Shown here piece by piece: positions 20,852 to 31,989 of a stretch of DNA of 64,000 bases; positions within the stretch are counted from its first letter, which is position 1, and the number at the start of each line of letters is the position of its first letter. Source of the DNA: Gnetum montanum (taxonomy: Eukaryota; Streptophyta; Gnetopsida; Gnetales; Gnetaceae); assembly GCA_015680685.1 (NCBI GenBank), contig MNCI01026324.1, positions 1 through 64,000 of the forward strand, in the 5' to 3' direction. Made by a program: the position numbers and the translations under genes. The notes below the pieces were generated by a model. It searched no databases. It was given only the letters and a program-made list of their open reading frames with translations, and was not told where the DNA came from.

Positions 20852-22754
20852 ATGTCTTCTTCTTCTCATAAGAGCACTTCACCACCTAGGGATCACACAA
20901 GAGACAGTCGATGACACAACATGCATAACCAAGAACTGCCAATTCCCCAATAGTATCGGGTGGTATATACTCATCCCAATGACTATATACCCAATTTTAC
21001 TTTTATCCTCCATCAGGATGAACAACTGCGTTGGCGAGATTTGCAACGTAACATAGTGTTACCCCTAGATTATGTAGTCCCCAACATGCTCCTCCATGCT
21101 CTTGCACAGATAAGCATGATGCAGCTATACACTGAACACATTACATGTGATTACAACTTAAGGGACTACCATCCCATAGAAGCACAATGTTTAAGGAACT
21201 CGTGGCAGGAGAGCCACCATACTTTGTTGAAGGAAAAAGGGGTCCCGCATGTCCTAAGAAAAATTGGAGATGGTGAACTAGTTATAACAGGTTCTTAATC
21301 AAATGATGTTCCCCTTCCTAATAATGGTGAGGAGGTGGGGTATCAGAACCTACACTCCATGATTCACAATCTTGGTTCTGATCCCCATGAACACCAAGTG
21401 TTCATTGAGGAAAAAAAACACATGACAAGGATGGGCATCCAGATCGTTATCATAATCGGGGCCATAACCACCAAAGAGAAGGTAAGAAACATCATCATGG
21501 TGAAGGTTTCCCTTACTCTTCCCCTTCATTGCACCATTCACCCTCTCCTTCCACATCAGGATGCAGTCACAAAGAGCACAACGGTGAGGATAAGGGTAAG
21601 TAAGGTGAGAGACCTTGACGAGAGAGTCGAGAGAGAGGACGAGGGCATTCGAGAGAATCAAGGCATGGTAGAAGGGAAAGTAGGGAACCACGTAGGCATC
21701 ATAGATGTCATGAGAGAGATGATCATGAAGAAACCCTACTAGCAACCTGGAGTATGTTAGACATTACGGAGGCTATGAGGATACCTACAAGGCACCAAAA
21801 GATAGTTGGATCAAGAGACTAGACATGAATAATATCCCACGATTCAAGGGGGATACAATGCTGATCCGAAGAATCACTTACAGGAATTTCACAATGCCTG
21901 TGCCTTGTAGAAAATTGAAAATGAGTGGCAAAAGTTAAAGTTATTCCCTAGGACACTCATAAAAGGAGTAGAAAGTTTGTACTGCTCTTTAGAGCCGAAA
22001 TCCATTAGAAGGTGGAGTACGATACTAGAGCTATTCAACGATAAATATCAGATGTACTCAAGAGTGTTCAACTTGCATAAGCAGATCCAAGGATGGAACC
22101 AGGGTAATCATGAACCCTTAGATGTTGCCATGGACCGATATTATGCATTGCTACATCGTTTCCTGGGCCATGGTTATGCACAACGGGATCAACTCCGCCA
22201 CCTTGTAGATGGGCTAAGACATGAAACTAGGAGAACCCTTGGAACATATGCCCAAGGGAGATTATCTGAACTTACGTCCCATGAAGTTCATAGGATTTTG
22301 GAGCAAGTAGCTAAAGAAGAAGGGGAGCTATGGAAAAGAGAAAGCGCAGAAGAATATAACCGTGATCCTTCCCTCCGAAAGAAGGGAGTAAGATTCTGTG
22401 AGGAAGAGGATGAGTCACCACTTGAGGAGTTGGTGAATAGAAAAACATTGCCGCTTCAAAAGTTAACAACTGAAGTGTTGGCTAAGGTAGATCAAATGTG
22501 GGAGTCCTTAGATAGTAGATTTGAAGCCATTTTGAAAATCATAGAGGACTCTAAGGAGCAAAGTAGTGACCATGATAAAAAAGCGGAGAGATTCAGACCA
22601 TGCACGTAACAAGGGTAAGGGAAAAATGACTATCATCGATGAGGTTGTGGATTCGGATATAGAAAATGATGGTGGATGTGAGATCTGCCAATATGACCAT
22701 CCTAAGGGATGTGAGTTTATGATGTATGCACTCAACCCAAGACTTAACAAATGA
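20852..22754 (+). pseudogene. gag of element E
   Basis: Capsid/nucleocapsid polyprotein of a Ty3/gypsy-type element, starting at the ATG at 20852 (MSSSSHKS) and broken by several stops and shifts. Recognisable parts: an N-terminal stretch with NDYIPNFTFILHQDEQ (about 20965-21030); a His/Arg-rich linker; the capsid-like domain from about 21830, containing LYCSLEPKSIRRWSTILELF and FNLHKQIQGWNQG (21975-22110); a coiled-coil tail with KLTTEVLAKVDQMWESLDS (about 22460-22520); and a final GCEICQYDHPKGCEFMM segment at about 22675-22725, a short cysteine motif that occurs in the gags of A and B too. A frameshift near 22590 separates the last part. The capsid region 21977-22609 is open for 210 codons. 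Confidence 0.8.
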
Positions 22755-23099
22755 TAGGCACCCCGAAGGTTACCTTATCCCCAAGGTAACCCAAGACAGC
22801 TCCACTAACTATTAGCATATTATCCGAGTGGAACTCCGCCATAACCTATCGAGCAACACCAGTAGTGGTAATACCCACAGTCATGGGGATGCCACCACCA
22901 AGGTAGCAATACCCTTACTGGCAACCAGATCCTTATGGCTATTACGTGCAGCGACTGTGTTCTCCCAGTGACTCTATCAATCACATGACCCCATAATGGC
23001 ACTACCAAGTTTTGGAGTATTTTAAGACTCCCTCTCTTGGAAGAGACACCCCACATTCATACCTTCCCAGAAAACTCTCTGACCCCGGAAGTCCCTTAA
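22755..23099 (+). other. gag-protease linker of element E
   Basis: Proline-, tyrosine- and glutamine-rich coding remnant with stops (for example near 22805 and 22850), corresponding to the Tyr/Gln/His-rich linkers of elements A (17900-18250) and B (37400-37750). No enzyme motif. Confidence 0.5.
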
Positions 23100-23713
23100 T
23101 CTACCTCCAAGTCGCTAGGAATGAACCACGTAAGGCTCTTCTTGACTTAGGTTTCGGAGTCAATTTAATATCATAAGAAATGTATAAAGCATGGAACTTG
23201 CCTCTACTCAAGAAAAGCAATATTCAATTAGAGCTAGCTAACCAGTCCATCGCTATTCCTTTGGGACTTGTGGAGGATATTATTACGACTATATGTGGTT
23301 GGTCCTACCTAGCTGATTTCTTGGTGATAGAAATTAACAATAACAAGGGGGATTTCCCAATTATAATGGGGATGGCATGGCTAAGTACCATCAACGCATG
23401 CCTAGGGATCCACGATCCTTCCTTGGAGATATCTAAGGAAAAAATTTATGGAAAGATTGAGAAGAAGAAAGTTCCATGCATCACATACAGTGACATTGAG
23501 GGTGATGACATACAAGAATACTCAACATCTCCTGTATGCAACTGGTGTGCCCAAGGAACTCAGATACACAGGTGCCTATATGTAGCAACCATACAAGAAG
23601 AAAACACCCAGTGGTTGATAGTTAATAAGGAGAGAAATTCACCAACATGCATGGAACTGACTGGGGGAATGACTTGTAACCACAACGAAAGCATAGACAC
23701 ATTGGGGGAATGA
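23100..23713 (+). pseudogene. Retropepsin domain of element E
   Basis: Aspartic protease of the Ty3/gypsy type that would cleave the gag precursor. The active-site segment LLDLGFGVNLIS is at about 23137-23172 and is followed by a stop codon. The frame then stays open for 177 codons from 23180: MYKAWNLPLL, the flap region around GLVEDIITTICGW, LADFLVIEI, and FPIIMGMAWLSTINACLGI, the equivalent of the conserved PII-G-x-W/F-L segment. The C-terminal VPCITYSD is shared with A, B and D. Family retropepsins usually have D-T/S-G; here it is D-L-G. Reverse transcriptase should follow but does not. Confidence 0.78.
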
Positions 23714-25680
23714 GTGTCGCCAACTTCCATCCCCTAACCTGAAAACATCAATTGGAAGAAGTTGGACACTTCTAAGAAATTCAAATAAACGCTCATTATT
23801 TTGGATCTCTCCCTTTCAATTCAGTCATGGGGAAGATGGCCACCTATGCTAATCAATTGAGGCCCCTAGTTCTTTCAAATTTTTGTTTTACAAATTTTCT
23901 TAACTTTTCTTGTTTTTTTTACAACATCATTTATACTTTTTCATTTCTTTGTGTGCATGTGCATGTGCTATCCATTTTGTTAAGTTTGTCATTCAATAAG
24001 TGATCCAAAGATGGTATGAATTGTTTTCCATTGATTGCTAATGTTTGGTTTTTGCCTTTAAGTTATGATGTTGATACTAAGGTATGGTTCTTTTGATATA
24101 GTAGGCAATGAGTCCACATCATCCACGCATCCATAAATTTCTATGGTCTCTCTTGGCTTAGAACTGTACAGTCCCTTTCTTCAAAATAATAAGAACCATC
24201 AACGAATCAATGACTGGGCATTTCTCAAACTAAGGAAGGACTCAAGGGAACTTGATGCATTTGTGTTGGCCATTATCTTGGGTGCTTGGATGTTTTCTTC
24301 TTGAGTTTTCTTACTATTTCAACAGTACCCAATTATCAGGATGTTGAGCAAATAAAAATAATAAGTCTTTGCATGGTGTGGTTCTCACAAAAAAACACAA
24401 AAAAAAAGTGAGAATTCAAAACACACCCCTTAGATAGAATAATTAATTGGGCTACAAGCACTAGTTATGGAACTAAAATACACATGTTCCCTCTAACTAA
24501 GACCCTTATCGCTTCCTACCTTCTCATCTTTCATTTCGTCGGAATGGTGGTGACTCTTTGGTGAAGGCATTCTTATTACTTCAGGAGGATGGATTAGCCA
24601 AATGTATTAATGCGAAGTTATTGGATGTGGCTTGTTTGAGGCTGGAGTTGGAATGAGATCTTCTAAGTCACATTAATCATTAAATACACAAGGGGCTGCA
24701 CATCACCTTGTTCTTGAGATTCCATTTCATTCTCTTCTTTCCATCCTTCTTTCTCCATTTGTCACCTCATTTCCAGTTGTATCATTAGTGAATATTTTGG
24801 TTGATGCATTGTTTTATTTTTGGTAAATTCTTGTGCTTAAGACTTTAAATCTTAATTCAAATCACATTCCTAGGGCCTACGGACTCTTTGAATGTGGGTT
24901 TGTCAAGGCATTAAAGGCATGAGCCTGCTTTGGGGAGGATCCACTGGCATTCCTATTTGGTTCACCAGTTAAATTCTTTTCCATAACATTTTTTGCAATC
25001 AACTCTATTTTGTTCATTTCCATCTTGACATCCATTTCATCGACATTACAGTTGTCTCTTTTTCTCCATCTTCCTTGTTCCTTTTCTTTTCTTTTCTTCC
25101 ATTCTATCGCTACCAAAGGTTTTCTCTCAGTCATGGAGGTCCTAGTCCAATTTTTTTGATTTTCTCCTAACCCCTACACCTTCGATAGTCATCATTAGTA
25201 TATCTCTAGATCTGTATCAGCCATGTCACAACTCATCCAATGGACCTTACACCGAAGCAAGGTATCAATTTCATTATGATTCATTTACACTTGCTAATAT
25301 AAGACTATGTTGTGTGTGTAGATGGCAATCATGCAATAACAGATTGGATCTGGAGGGAACACTTGGAATGGATCGGTGCTGAAGCAGTTATGCGTAGAAC
25401 AAGTTCGACGGTGTGCTTATGGATGGACAATGAAAGGCGCAATCCTAGTGTTGGTAGTAGTAGACTTCTTCCCTCTTCTCTCTTCTTTCTCAGCTGCCAA
25501 ATAAGGCCTGATGTCAAATATATAAAGTATTCACTCTTGTTGTCATGAACACTAGTTCTGTCATGTTCTGTAATGATGATCCGTTCACATGTCATCCCAT
25601 TCACTATTAGTTCCATTCAACTCAATAATCCCATACCTTCCCAATATTTTGTAAGGAATTCGAGGATGAGTTTTTATTCA
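23714..25680 (+). other. Non-coding internal region of element E
   Basis: No polymerase, RNase H or integrase motif is visible on either strand. A block at about 24880-24955, containing GCCTGCTTTGGGGAGGATCC, is matched in element B at about 35714-35775 in the same orientation relative to each element, so it is a conserved non-coding part of the family. The minus-strand frame at 24877-25134 is lysine-rich but has no known motif. Confidence 0.55.
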
Positions 25681-25681
25681 A

Positions 25682-25692
25682 TGATGGGGGTA
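25682..25692 (+). other. Polypurine tract of element E
   Basis: TGATGGGGGTA directly precedes the 3' LTR (TGATGGG). The same tract type precedes the minus-strand 3' LTRs of A (GTGGGGGAT) and B (GTGGGAGTA). Confidence 0.7.
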
Positions 25693-26508
25693 TGATGGGA
25701 TGCGATATCACATGGGCCACGATATCACGTCTTCCCCTGCGATATTGCGTACGCGATATCGCAGCGCACCGCCAATTCTATAAATAAGAGGTGACTCTCC
25801 CTTGTTTCTCCATCTAAATCTAGACCTTAGCCAAACTCTTGCCATTTTTTCATTCCATAGCTAGAATAATTTCCATGTGCTCACAGTAGGAGCTCTAAAG
25901 TGAACGGATCTTTATTCGAGCAATTTTGTACCTGAGCACACAATTGTGTACGACAATAAAGAAAAATTGTTGGATAAACCTTGCAGTGCATGGACTAAGC
26001 TAAATAGGACTTTAATTATTGTTAGTTATTGTTAATTGTTTAAATGGTTTCTTACGGACTTAATCTCTCACAACTCTCAACTCTCATAGTTAAGTGCATT
26101 TAGTACAACGGCTTCGAGCACGTGCGTTACGCTTGGTAATCCTAGTAACGAATAGCGTTTGGTAACCCAGTAGCATTGCATTGGTTCAGGGTGTGAAATG
26201 ACAAGTGGGAATGGATACTGATGCTAGGTTAATTAAGGCTTAGTTAGTTAAAGTTAGTTAATTAGTCTTTTCACCCTTTTCCCTCGTAGCATAGGCGATA
26301 AAAACATAAAATATATAAAAATCACATGCCTCAAGCTTACTTAACCATACAACCATGAAAAATATAAGTAAGCTTGGGAGGACAATGACTGATTAACCTT
26401 AGGTGTTCCATAAGGCATGTAGGCACTTAGTCTGCGAAGTTCAACCGAATCGTTCGTGTAATGCTCGTATTCGTATGGTTGAGTGTAGGGATATTTAACC
26501 ACTCATTA
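25693..26508 (+). repeat. 3' LTR of element E
   Basis: 816 bp, homologous to 19869-20706 over its whole length. It has four GATATC/GATATTGC motifs in U3 (25700-25765), the TATA box TCTATAAATAAG at about 25780-25791, and ends CATTA where the 5' copy ends CATCA. It is shorter than the 5' copy mainly in the palindromic U3 segment. Confidence 0.92.
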
Positions 26509-26513
26509 GTCTT
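26509..26513. other. Target-site duplication GTCTT, right of element E
   Basis: Exact copy of 19864-19868. Confidence 0.9.
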
Positions 26514-26864
26514 CATAGTAGCATCTCTCTACACTTGTGCCTCTATGGGTTTGCATGGTATAATCATGTGTTTGATCATATGATACCCTTCTTACACATG
26601 GCTTAGATTCATTATCCTTAAAGGTATTCAAAGCATTGTAGGTGTTGAATACTCTAGAGGTAGAATGATGTTGGCTTGTAGGTTTCTCCACCTCAGCTAC
26701 CCATTTTGGTGAAAGATGAATGTAAAATCAAGATAGTAAGAATCATTGTGAGCATATGAGATTCTTGTATGCATAGGCATGCTCCAATCTTCATTGTCAT
26801 TTGTTTTGTCATTGCCCATTTTCATCTCTTTGGTAGGTGATAATTTTTCTTTAGTTGAAGCCAT
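26514..26864 (-). pseudogene. gag of element A, N-terminal part
   Basis: Minus strand from the ATG at 26864 (MASTKEKLSPTKEMKMG). A stretch with YYLDFTFIFHQN near 26720 matches the PNFTFILHQDE segment of the E gag, confirming it as the start of the same protein whose remainder lies at 19863-17700 beyond element E. Confidence 0.65.
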
Positions 26865-26992
26865 GTTATAAGTGTGATACTTGCTTAAGTATGTGTGTGC
26901 TATTAAAATTTTTTTCTGGATATGAAGGTTGACTTTATAGTTCTTGATATAAAAAACTTTGTAAAATCAATTACTTAACATACATTGATACA

Positions 26993-27010
26993 TCCCTAGC
27001 AATGGTGGCA
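26993..27010 (-). other. Primer-binding site of element A
   Basis: On the minus strand TGCCACCATTGCTAGGGA lies one base after the 5' LTR end. It resembles the PBS of E (TGGCACCATTGCTGGGGA) with two further changes. Confidence 0.65.
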
Positions 27011-27011
27011 A

Positions 27012-27896
27012 TGATGAGTGATGGAGTAACCTAACACTCTACCATACAAGTCACGAGTACCAGCATGCGACCAAATTGTAACCTGTGAATGGACAATGTT
27101 ATTATGTTAGTTAAGTTTGAGATTCATTATCTTCCCACGTTGAGCTAGTGAAGTTCTTGTGTATGGATTAGCTCTTAGTGAGGCATATGATTATTGATGT
27201 TGATTGGCTCTTAGCACTCCTAAAGGTAAACATGGTGAAAATGAATATTAAATCCTAAGTCTAAGTAATAAAAGGAATGTAAATCTATTCCATCCAATAG
27301 TGATGGACGTTTAATCCTGGTCTGCCATTCATGCCTTGGACTTGTACAGCTATCGCTAGGATTACCAAGTGGAATCACTATTGGGCGAACCAAGCAACAC
27401 TACTATTGGATTACCAAATAGCACCACTTAGCATTTAAAATTGATCGTATCCATATTGCTTAGTAATAGCATGTGAGGTAAAGCACTTAAAATGTGAAGT
27501 GTTAACTAGGAAAATAGTAAAAATTATGCTAAGTAACTAATTAGAAAACTAGGGAAATGTTGTAATGATATAAAGCAATCTCGATCTTTATTTTCATCAT
27601 GAACCATGTTCAAGTATAATCCACTTAAATAAAAACACTAGTCAATTGTGAAACATCACACTATGGGCATTTTCTTCTATCGCTAAGTCCATGGAAATAA
27701 ACTACAAGAGTATACCTAAGGGTTGAATGAAAGGGTACCAGATTATGCACCTATGTGTTGTATTTATAGGGTTACACACATCTCGAGACATCATATCAAT
27801 GATTATGTAGCATAAATCACGACATCGTATCTACAACATTGTTGTGAAGATATCATAGATATGATATCATATTACATTTAAAAATAGGTTTTATTA
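27012..27896 (-). repeat. 5' LTR of element A
   Basis: About 885 bp, homologous to 13324-14193 (for example GTCACGAG, GTGGAATCACTA and AGTGTTAACTAGGAAAA blocks in the same order). A minus-strand TATA box CCCTATAAATAC lies near 27770. It ends at 27896 against the ATATC duplication. Confidence 0.85.
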
Positions 27897-27901
27897 ATAT
27901 C

Positions 27902-28620
27902 TAAACAAAAAGTCTTCTTTATAAGAAAATATTTATTGGCAAGGATCAGTAATGAAATTATTAGTGCAAATGAATTTCACTAAGTGCAACTTAAAGAGAA
28001 AAAGATTTTAAATACTGATTTCAAGTCAAGAGCCCCTAAGATATGTCCTTTTCTCTCTATTTCTACTAGTGTTCTAAATGTTTTCTCATTGCATAATGCT
28101 TTTTTATTCATTATTGACATGGATTAGGAAACAAATTTTGAGCTTCAAAAATGAAGGATGGAGACCTCCTCCTTTACATATTAATATTAGTTTCATCGTA
28201 TAATGTCTAGGGCCTTTGTGATAGGTCTTGAGAAAAAAATTGTGAAGAAGTATCTTTCAAATAAACATTTATCTCTAGATTTTACTATGTTGTAAGAGAT
28301 TAAGATTTTAGTGCATGATATTAGTTTTGTTGGAAAATGAGTTTTTAAGAAACTATTTTTTCCATCGCTCATGTTTGTAAGTGGAGTTTGATTTTCTTAA
28401 TACTTTTTTTGACTCCAAAGAATGAAACTTTACCATGCACTTTGAGTTGCAATGCCAATAATGGAAATGTTAATGGTGCCTTAGATAGATCATGTTCTAA
28501 AGACTCTAGACGGGGTGTCCTTCCAACATACTTCCTTTTCGATGACTCTCATGATTGATCATGTGCTCTAGTATTGCAAATCATTTTGTCAAATAATTTA
28601 TGGACAAATTGTAATAAATT
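27902..28620 (+). mobile_element. LINE-like copy 1, right part, with possible endonuclease start
   Basis: Continues the sequence broken at 13318: 28020-28140 matches 30850-30970 (TCTATTTCTACTAGTGTTC and TTTTCTCATT blocks). From about 28193 the plus-strand translation, with stops and shifts, reads SYNV then KKIVKKYLSNKHLSLDFTML then EIK, the arrangement of the N-terminus of L1-type apurinic endonucleases (NvRGL, then K..I...L, then lQE.K). I infer a LINE ORF2 start; it is badly decayed and short, so the call is tentative. Confidence 0.45.
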
Positions 28621-29849
28621 TAGGATTTCAAATTTTTAAAAATTCTTATAATCATGTAAAAGTAAAGAATTTTATACTTAAAATGAGATTATAAATTATT
28701 AATACATTTTGTAAAAAATCTACAAAATACAAAAAATGTTGACTCACATAGTATTTTCCAAGAAATATTTCAAATTTCAAAATATAGAAAAGGACAAATG
28801 CTTACTACAAGTAATCTTTTAACAAAAAAAAAATGCAATTTGAATTACAACACAACAATGTTTGCTAAAATATTTACTGCTTTGTAGGCTCTGCGTTCTT
28901 TGGTCATGCTCATAAAAGTGAAATTTTGTAATTTTTAGTTTTATATTTACCATTGCATTAAATGCATTTACCAAACTCTTGCCATATTAAGTTCATAGTG
29001 GTGGTGGCAAGAATTAACATAAATTTTCTCTAATACCACATTTAATTTTTTGATAAAATGATCACAAGGTCCATGGAAACATAAGCAACAAATTATGTTA
29101 ACTTGAATTGACATAAATTATTGTGTGTTTTTTTTCTTTTACTACATTATGAAGTAGTGTTGAGCATGATGTTTGTGTTGAGTTTTAGAAGTACCTTGAA
29201 AAAGTCCAAATCATGGTATGAGATGTATAACTCAATTGATAGGTTAATCTCCAAGATGTATCCTTATCTTCAAATTCTATATATCTTAAAGATTAAACCA
29301 AAAATAGATAGCTGCAAGGAAATTGTCATATTAAATAGTGGAATAAACACAATGATTAGTTAATAATTTGTTGATAACTGTTTTGAAATAATTATTTGTT
29401 AATGATAATATAGCAAATATCACCATGATGGTGATCACACAATTATGATTTTAACACAAGTCTAGAGTTTTAGATAATATAGACTTTATTTTGAATGTTG
29501 AGCTAGCTAGAACATGCTAAAGTTTTTAACAATTTGGAGCTTAGGGCATTAATAATAAGCTTAGGTTTTAGATATCCTTAAATATATATATCAAAGTTGT
29601 CTAAATGGAGACTTGATTGGTTTGGACACTTTTTGTTGTGATTAACATTGATTGTTGATGTTTATCATGTCAAAAGAGATCTTCAATTTGTCCCAACTTT
29701 TCTTATTTCTAAGGAAGAATTTCTTAAAAGTTCATAAATGCAAATGCAAATATAACCATTTATTTAAAAAATAAACATAGTGTCATCACGTCCATCATTG
29801 AGTTTGTAATTTGGCAAATTAAAATGCTTATATGTAAAGGGTATTGACT
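28621..29849. other. AT-rich stretch, nothing recognised
   Basis: Neither the frame at 29121-29363 nor any other shows a known motif. It may be the remainder of the LINE-like copy, too decayed to identify. Confidence 0.4.
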
Positions 29850-30049
29850 ATGAGTGGAAATTTTCAAAATAAAAAAAAAGGCAAGAATTCTATGTTATGC
29901 TATTCTTAAAAGTGGGTTATGTTTTAATTGTCAATGTCAATGCAAAATGCAAAGTAACAACAAGACCAATAGTGGTTTCTCTATTGGCTATAATCCCTTT
30001 GATGTTCATACTAATATGTGTTTTAGTCATCCTCTTAGAATTTTGAATC

Positions 30050-30290
30050 TATGACCACTTCAACTACTACAACTGACCCCTTTTGTCCATATGTGCCTTT
30101 TCCTTCCTTCTCATGTTTTGGTCCTTAATTTGTTCTTCAATAATTTTCAAGATAGAGTTAAATTTTTCATTCATTGAAGCTTACATTTTATCAACCTTCA
30201 CAACTATCTCAATGATAACTTTTATATTAACAAAGTTTTTATGGATCAACATAATACTTGTATTACTTAGGAATGAAAAGTAGATTTTGA
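30050..30290 (-). pseudogene. Fragment of a family-1 gag coiled-coil tail
   Basis: The minus-strand translation contains IIEIVVKVDKM and MNEKFNSILKIIEEQ, the same segment as KLTTEVLAKVDQM and LKIIEDSKEQ in the gag of element E and the equivalent in A (18430-18630). No LTR or other part of the element is recognisable beside it, so it is an isolated remnant. Confidence 0.55.
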
Positions 30291-30544
30291 TCCCTAGTCT
30301 TCAAAATATTCTAAAATTCTTTATTGGATTAAATTATAATATTTTCATTTTATTTTTAAAAGTGTTGAAAGTAAAATTATTAGCACCATTGGCATAATTC
30401 TAAAAAAAATGTCAACAACATTATTACATGCTATGTTATTAACACATTATTTTATAGAGATTAATTTACAACAAAGAAAAATAAAATTAAAAGTCAAAGC
30501 TCATAATTAGTACTTTTCCCAAACAATTACATACTATAATTGAT

Positions 30545-30978
30545 GAGGATGTTGTAGCTATTCTTGTTGTGAAGGTCATATTATTGGGATCTATCCTATT
30601 CTCAATAAAAAGAAAAAGTTTTAGAAAAGACATATACTAGTAATTTTGAGCACAAACAAATGAAATTTTCTTCAAAAAATTCTCAACTATTTACTAATCT
30701 TATTAAATTTGAAGATTCTTGTAAGCTCTCAATATCTATAGAGAATTCCTCTTTAGAAAAAAAACATTTTTGCTAAGAGCTACCAATGAAAGTGTTAATG
30801 CAAATAGATTTTGGTTAGTGCAATGCAAAAAGAAGAGGATTGCAGATATTAATTTTAATTCAAAAGCTCCTAAGGTATCCTCTTCTTTGTCTATTTCTAC
30901 TAGTGTTCAAAAAATATTTTCTCATTACATAATGCTTTTTCATCTATTAGTGATATGAATTATGAGAAAAATGATAAG
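30545..30978 (+). mobile_element. LINE-like copy 2, left part (uninterrupted at the element A site)
   Basis: Paralogue of 13125-13318 joined to 27902-28150. Near 30733 it carries the empty version of the element A target (CTCAATATCTATAG). A short frame from 30770 reads NESVNANRFWLVQCKKKR, resembling the basic tail of a LINE first ORF. It is itself cut at 30978 by element B and continues at 42875. Confidence 0.6.
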
Positions 30979-30983
30979 CCTAG
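30979..30983. other. Target-site duplication CCTAG, left of element B
   Basis: CCTAG here against CTTAG at 42870-42874: four of five bases, the difference a C/T transition. Confidence 0.6.
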
Positions 30984-31851
30984 TGATGAGCGATGAGTAC
31001 CCATATGCTCAACCGTACGAATCACAAACGTTTATGCATGATTTGGTTGAATTCTATGGATGGGACTAGTTGTGGCATCTAGATCATTATGTCTTAATCA
31101 TAGTTCACTATCTTCCCACTTGGACCAGTGGTAGTTTTGTCACATATGATTTAGTCCAAAGTGATTCATATGATAGTTGATGTTGTTGTGGCCTTATGCT
31201 ACTCCTAATGATAATAGAGAAATTAATTATTTAATTTAATTAATAATGAAAAGTAAAGTCTAAACTAGCCTACTTGTAATGAGTATCAATTCCTAACCTT
31301 TTGTACATGCCTTGGACTTTGTGCAACTACCTTTGGGATTACGAAGTGTGCCATTACTAGGCGTACCAAATGATAACACTACTGGATTACCAAGTAATTA
31401 CACTTAAGTGCTTGCGATTAGTTGTACTCATTTCACTTAATGAAAGAAACAATAAAGAGCAATAAATGATAAACATTAACTAAAGAAAATAGTAATCATT
31501 TAAGTAATTAACAATAATAAAGCTAAGTTGATGCTACAATGATGGAAGTAATCTTAATGTTTATTTCCAAATATGTAACCTGTCCAAGTATGTCACACTC
31601 GAATAACGATGTTGTACAATCACTTAACATCACACTACGGGCATGCACTGGAAACAACTAACAAAAATTGTCTATGTCACACATCTAAAATCTATTAAAA
31701 TATATATGCAAATCGTGTACCCAAGTTTTGTATTTATAGGCTATCATGGATGGGGCAATATCAGATCCCTGCCATTAAAGGTTGTGCCCTAATATTGGAT
31801 ACCCAATAACATGGCTTTGATATTGGATCCCTACCAGAACATGACTCATCA
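30984..31851 (-). repeat. 3' LTR of element B
   Basis: 868 bp, plus-strand ends TGATGAG and CATCA. A minus-strand TATA-like CCTATAAATAC is near 31735. The segment 31745-31840 has reiterated AATATCRGATCCC/ATATTGGATACCC motifs with inverted pairs. It is followed on the plus strand by TACTCCCAC, which on the minus strand is the polypurine tract. Confidence 0.8.
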
Positions 31852-31989
31852 TACTCCCACAATTGAATAAAAATTCATTCTCAAGTTAAACAAAATGAGG
31901 AACAAGTTCTTTACAAAATATTAGGAAGGTATGGAATTAGTAATAGACTCTAATTGATACACAACTAACTATTTCATGCCATAGTGGTA

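Larger units (their letters stand above)
19869..26508 (+). mobile_element. Element E: plus-strand gag-protease LTR retrotransposon nested in element A
   Basis: Complete by its ends: LTRs 19869-20706 and 25693-26508, perfect GTCTT duplication, tRNA-Asp-type PBS at 20708-20725, gag at 20852-22754, retropepsin at 23100-23713, and a purine-rich tract ending GATGGGGGTA just before the 3' LTR. The 6640-bp element has no reverse transcriptase or integrase: 23714-25680 is non-coding. It belongs to the same family as its host element A, in the opposite orientation, and is the youngest family member here judged by LTR similarity and milder gag decay. It fits the non-autonomous class known as terminal repeat with gag (TR-GAG), here with protease added. 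Confidence 0.9.
13324..27896 (-). mobile_element. Element A: minus-strand Ty3/gypsy-type retrotransposon, split by element E
   Basis: Bounded by direct LTRs (13324-14193 and 27012-27896) and by a perfect ATATC duplication. Reading on the minus strand the order is 5' LTR, PBS (26993-27010), gag (26864 down to about 17700, interrupted by element E), retropepsin (about 17610-17190), an accessory coiled-coil ORF (about 16240-14380) and the 3' LTR. Without E (6640 bp plus one 5-bp duplication) it is about 7.9 kb. No reverse transcriptase, RNase H or integrase is visible, so it depended on enzymes from elsewhere. Stops and frameshifts throughout show it is dead. The LTR ends read TG and TA rather than TG and CA, consistent with decay of the terminal C. 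Confidence 0.85.
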
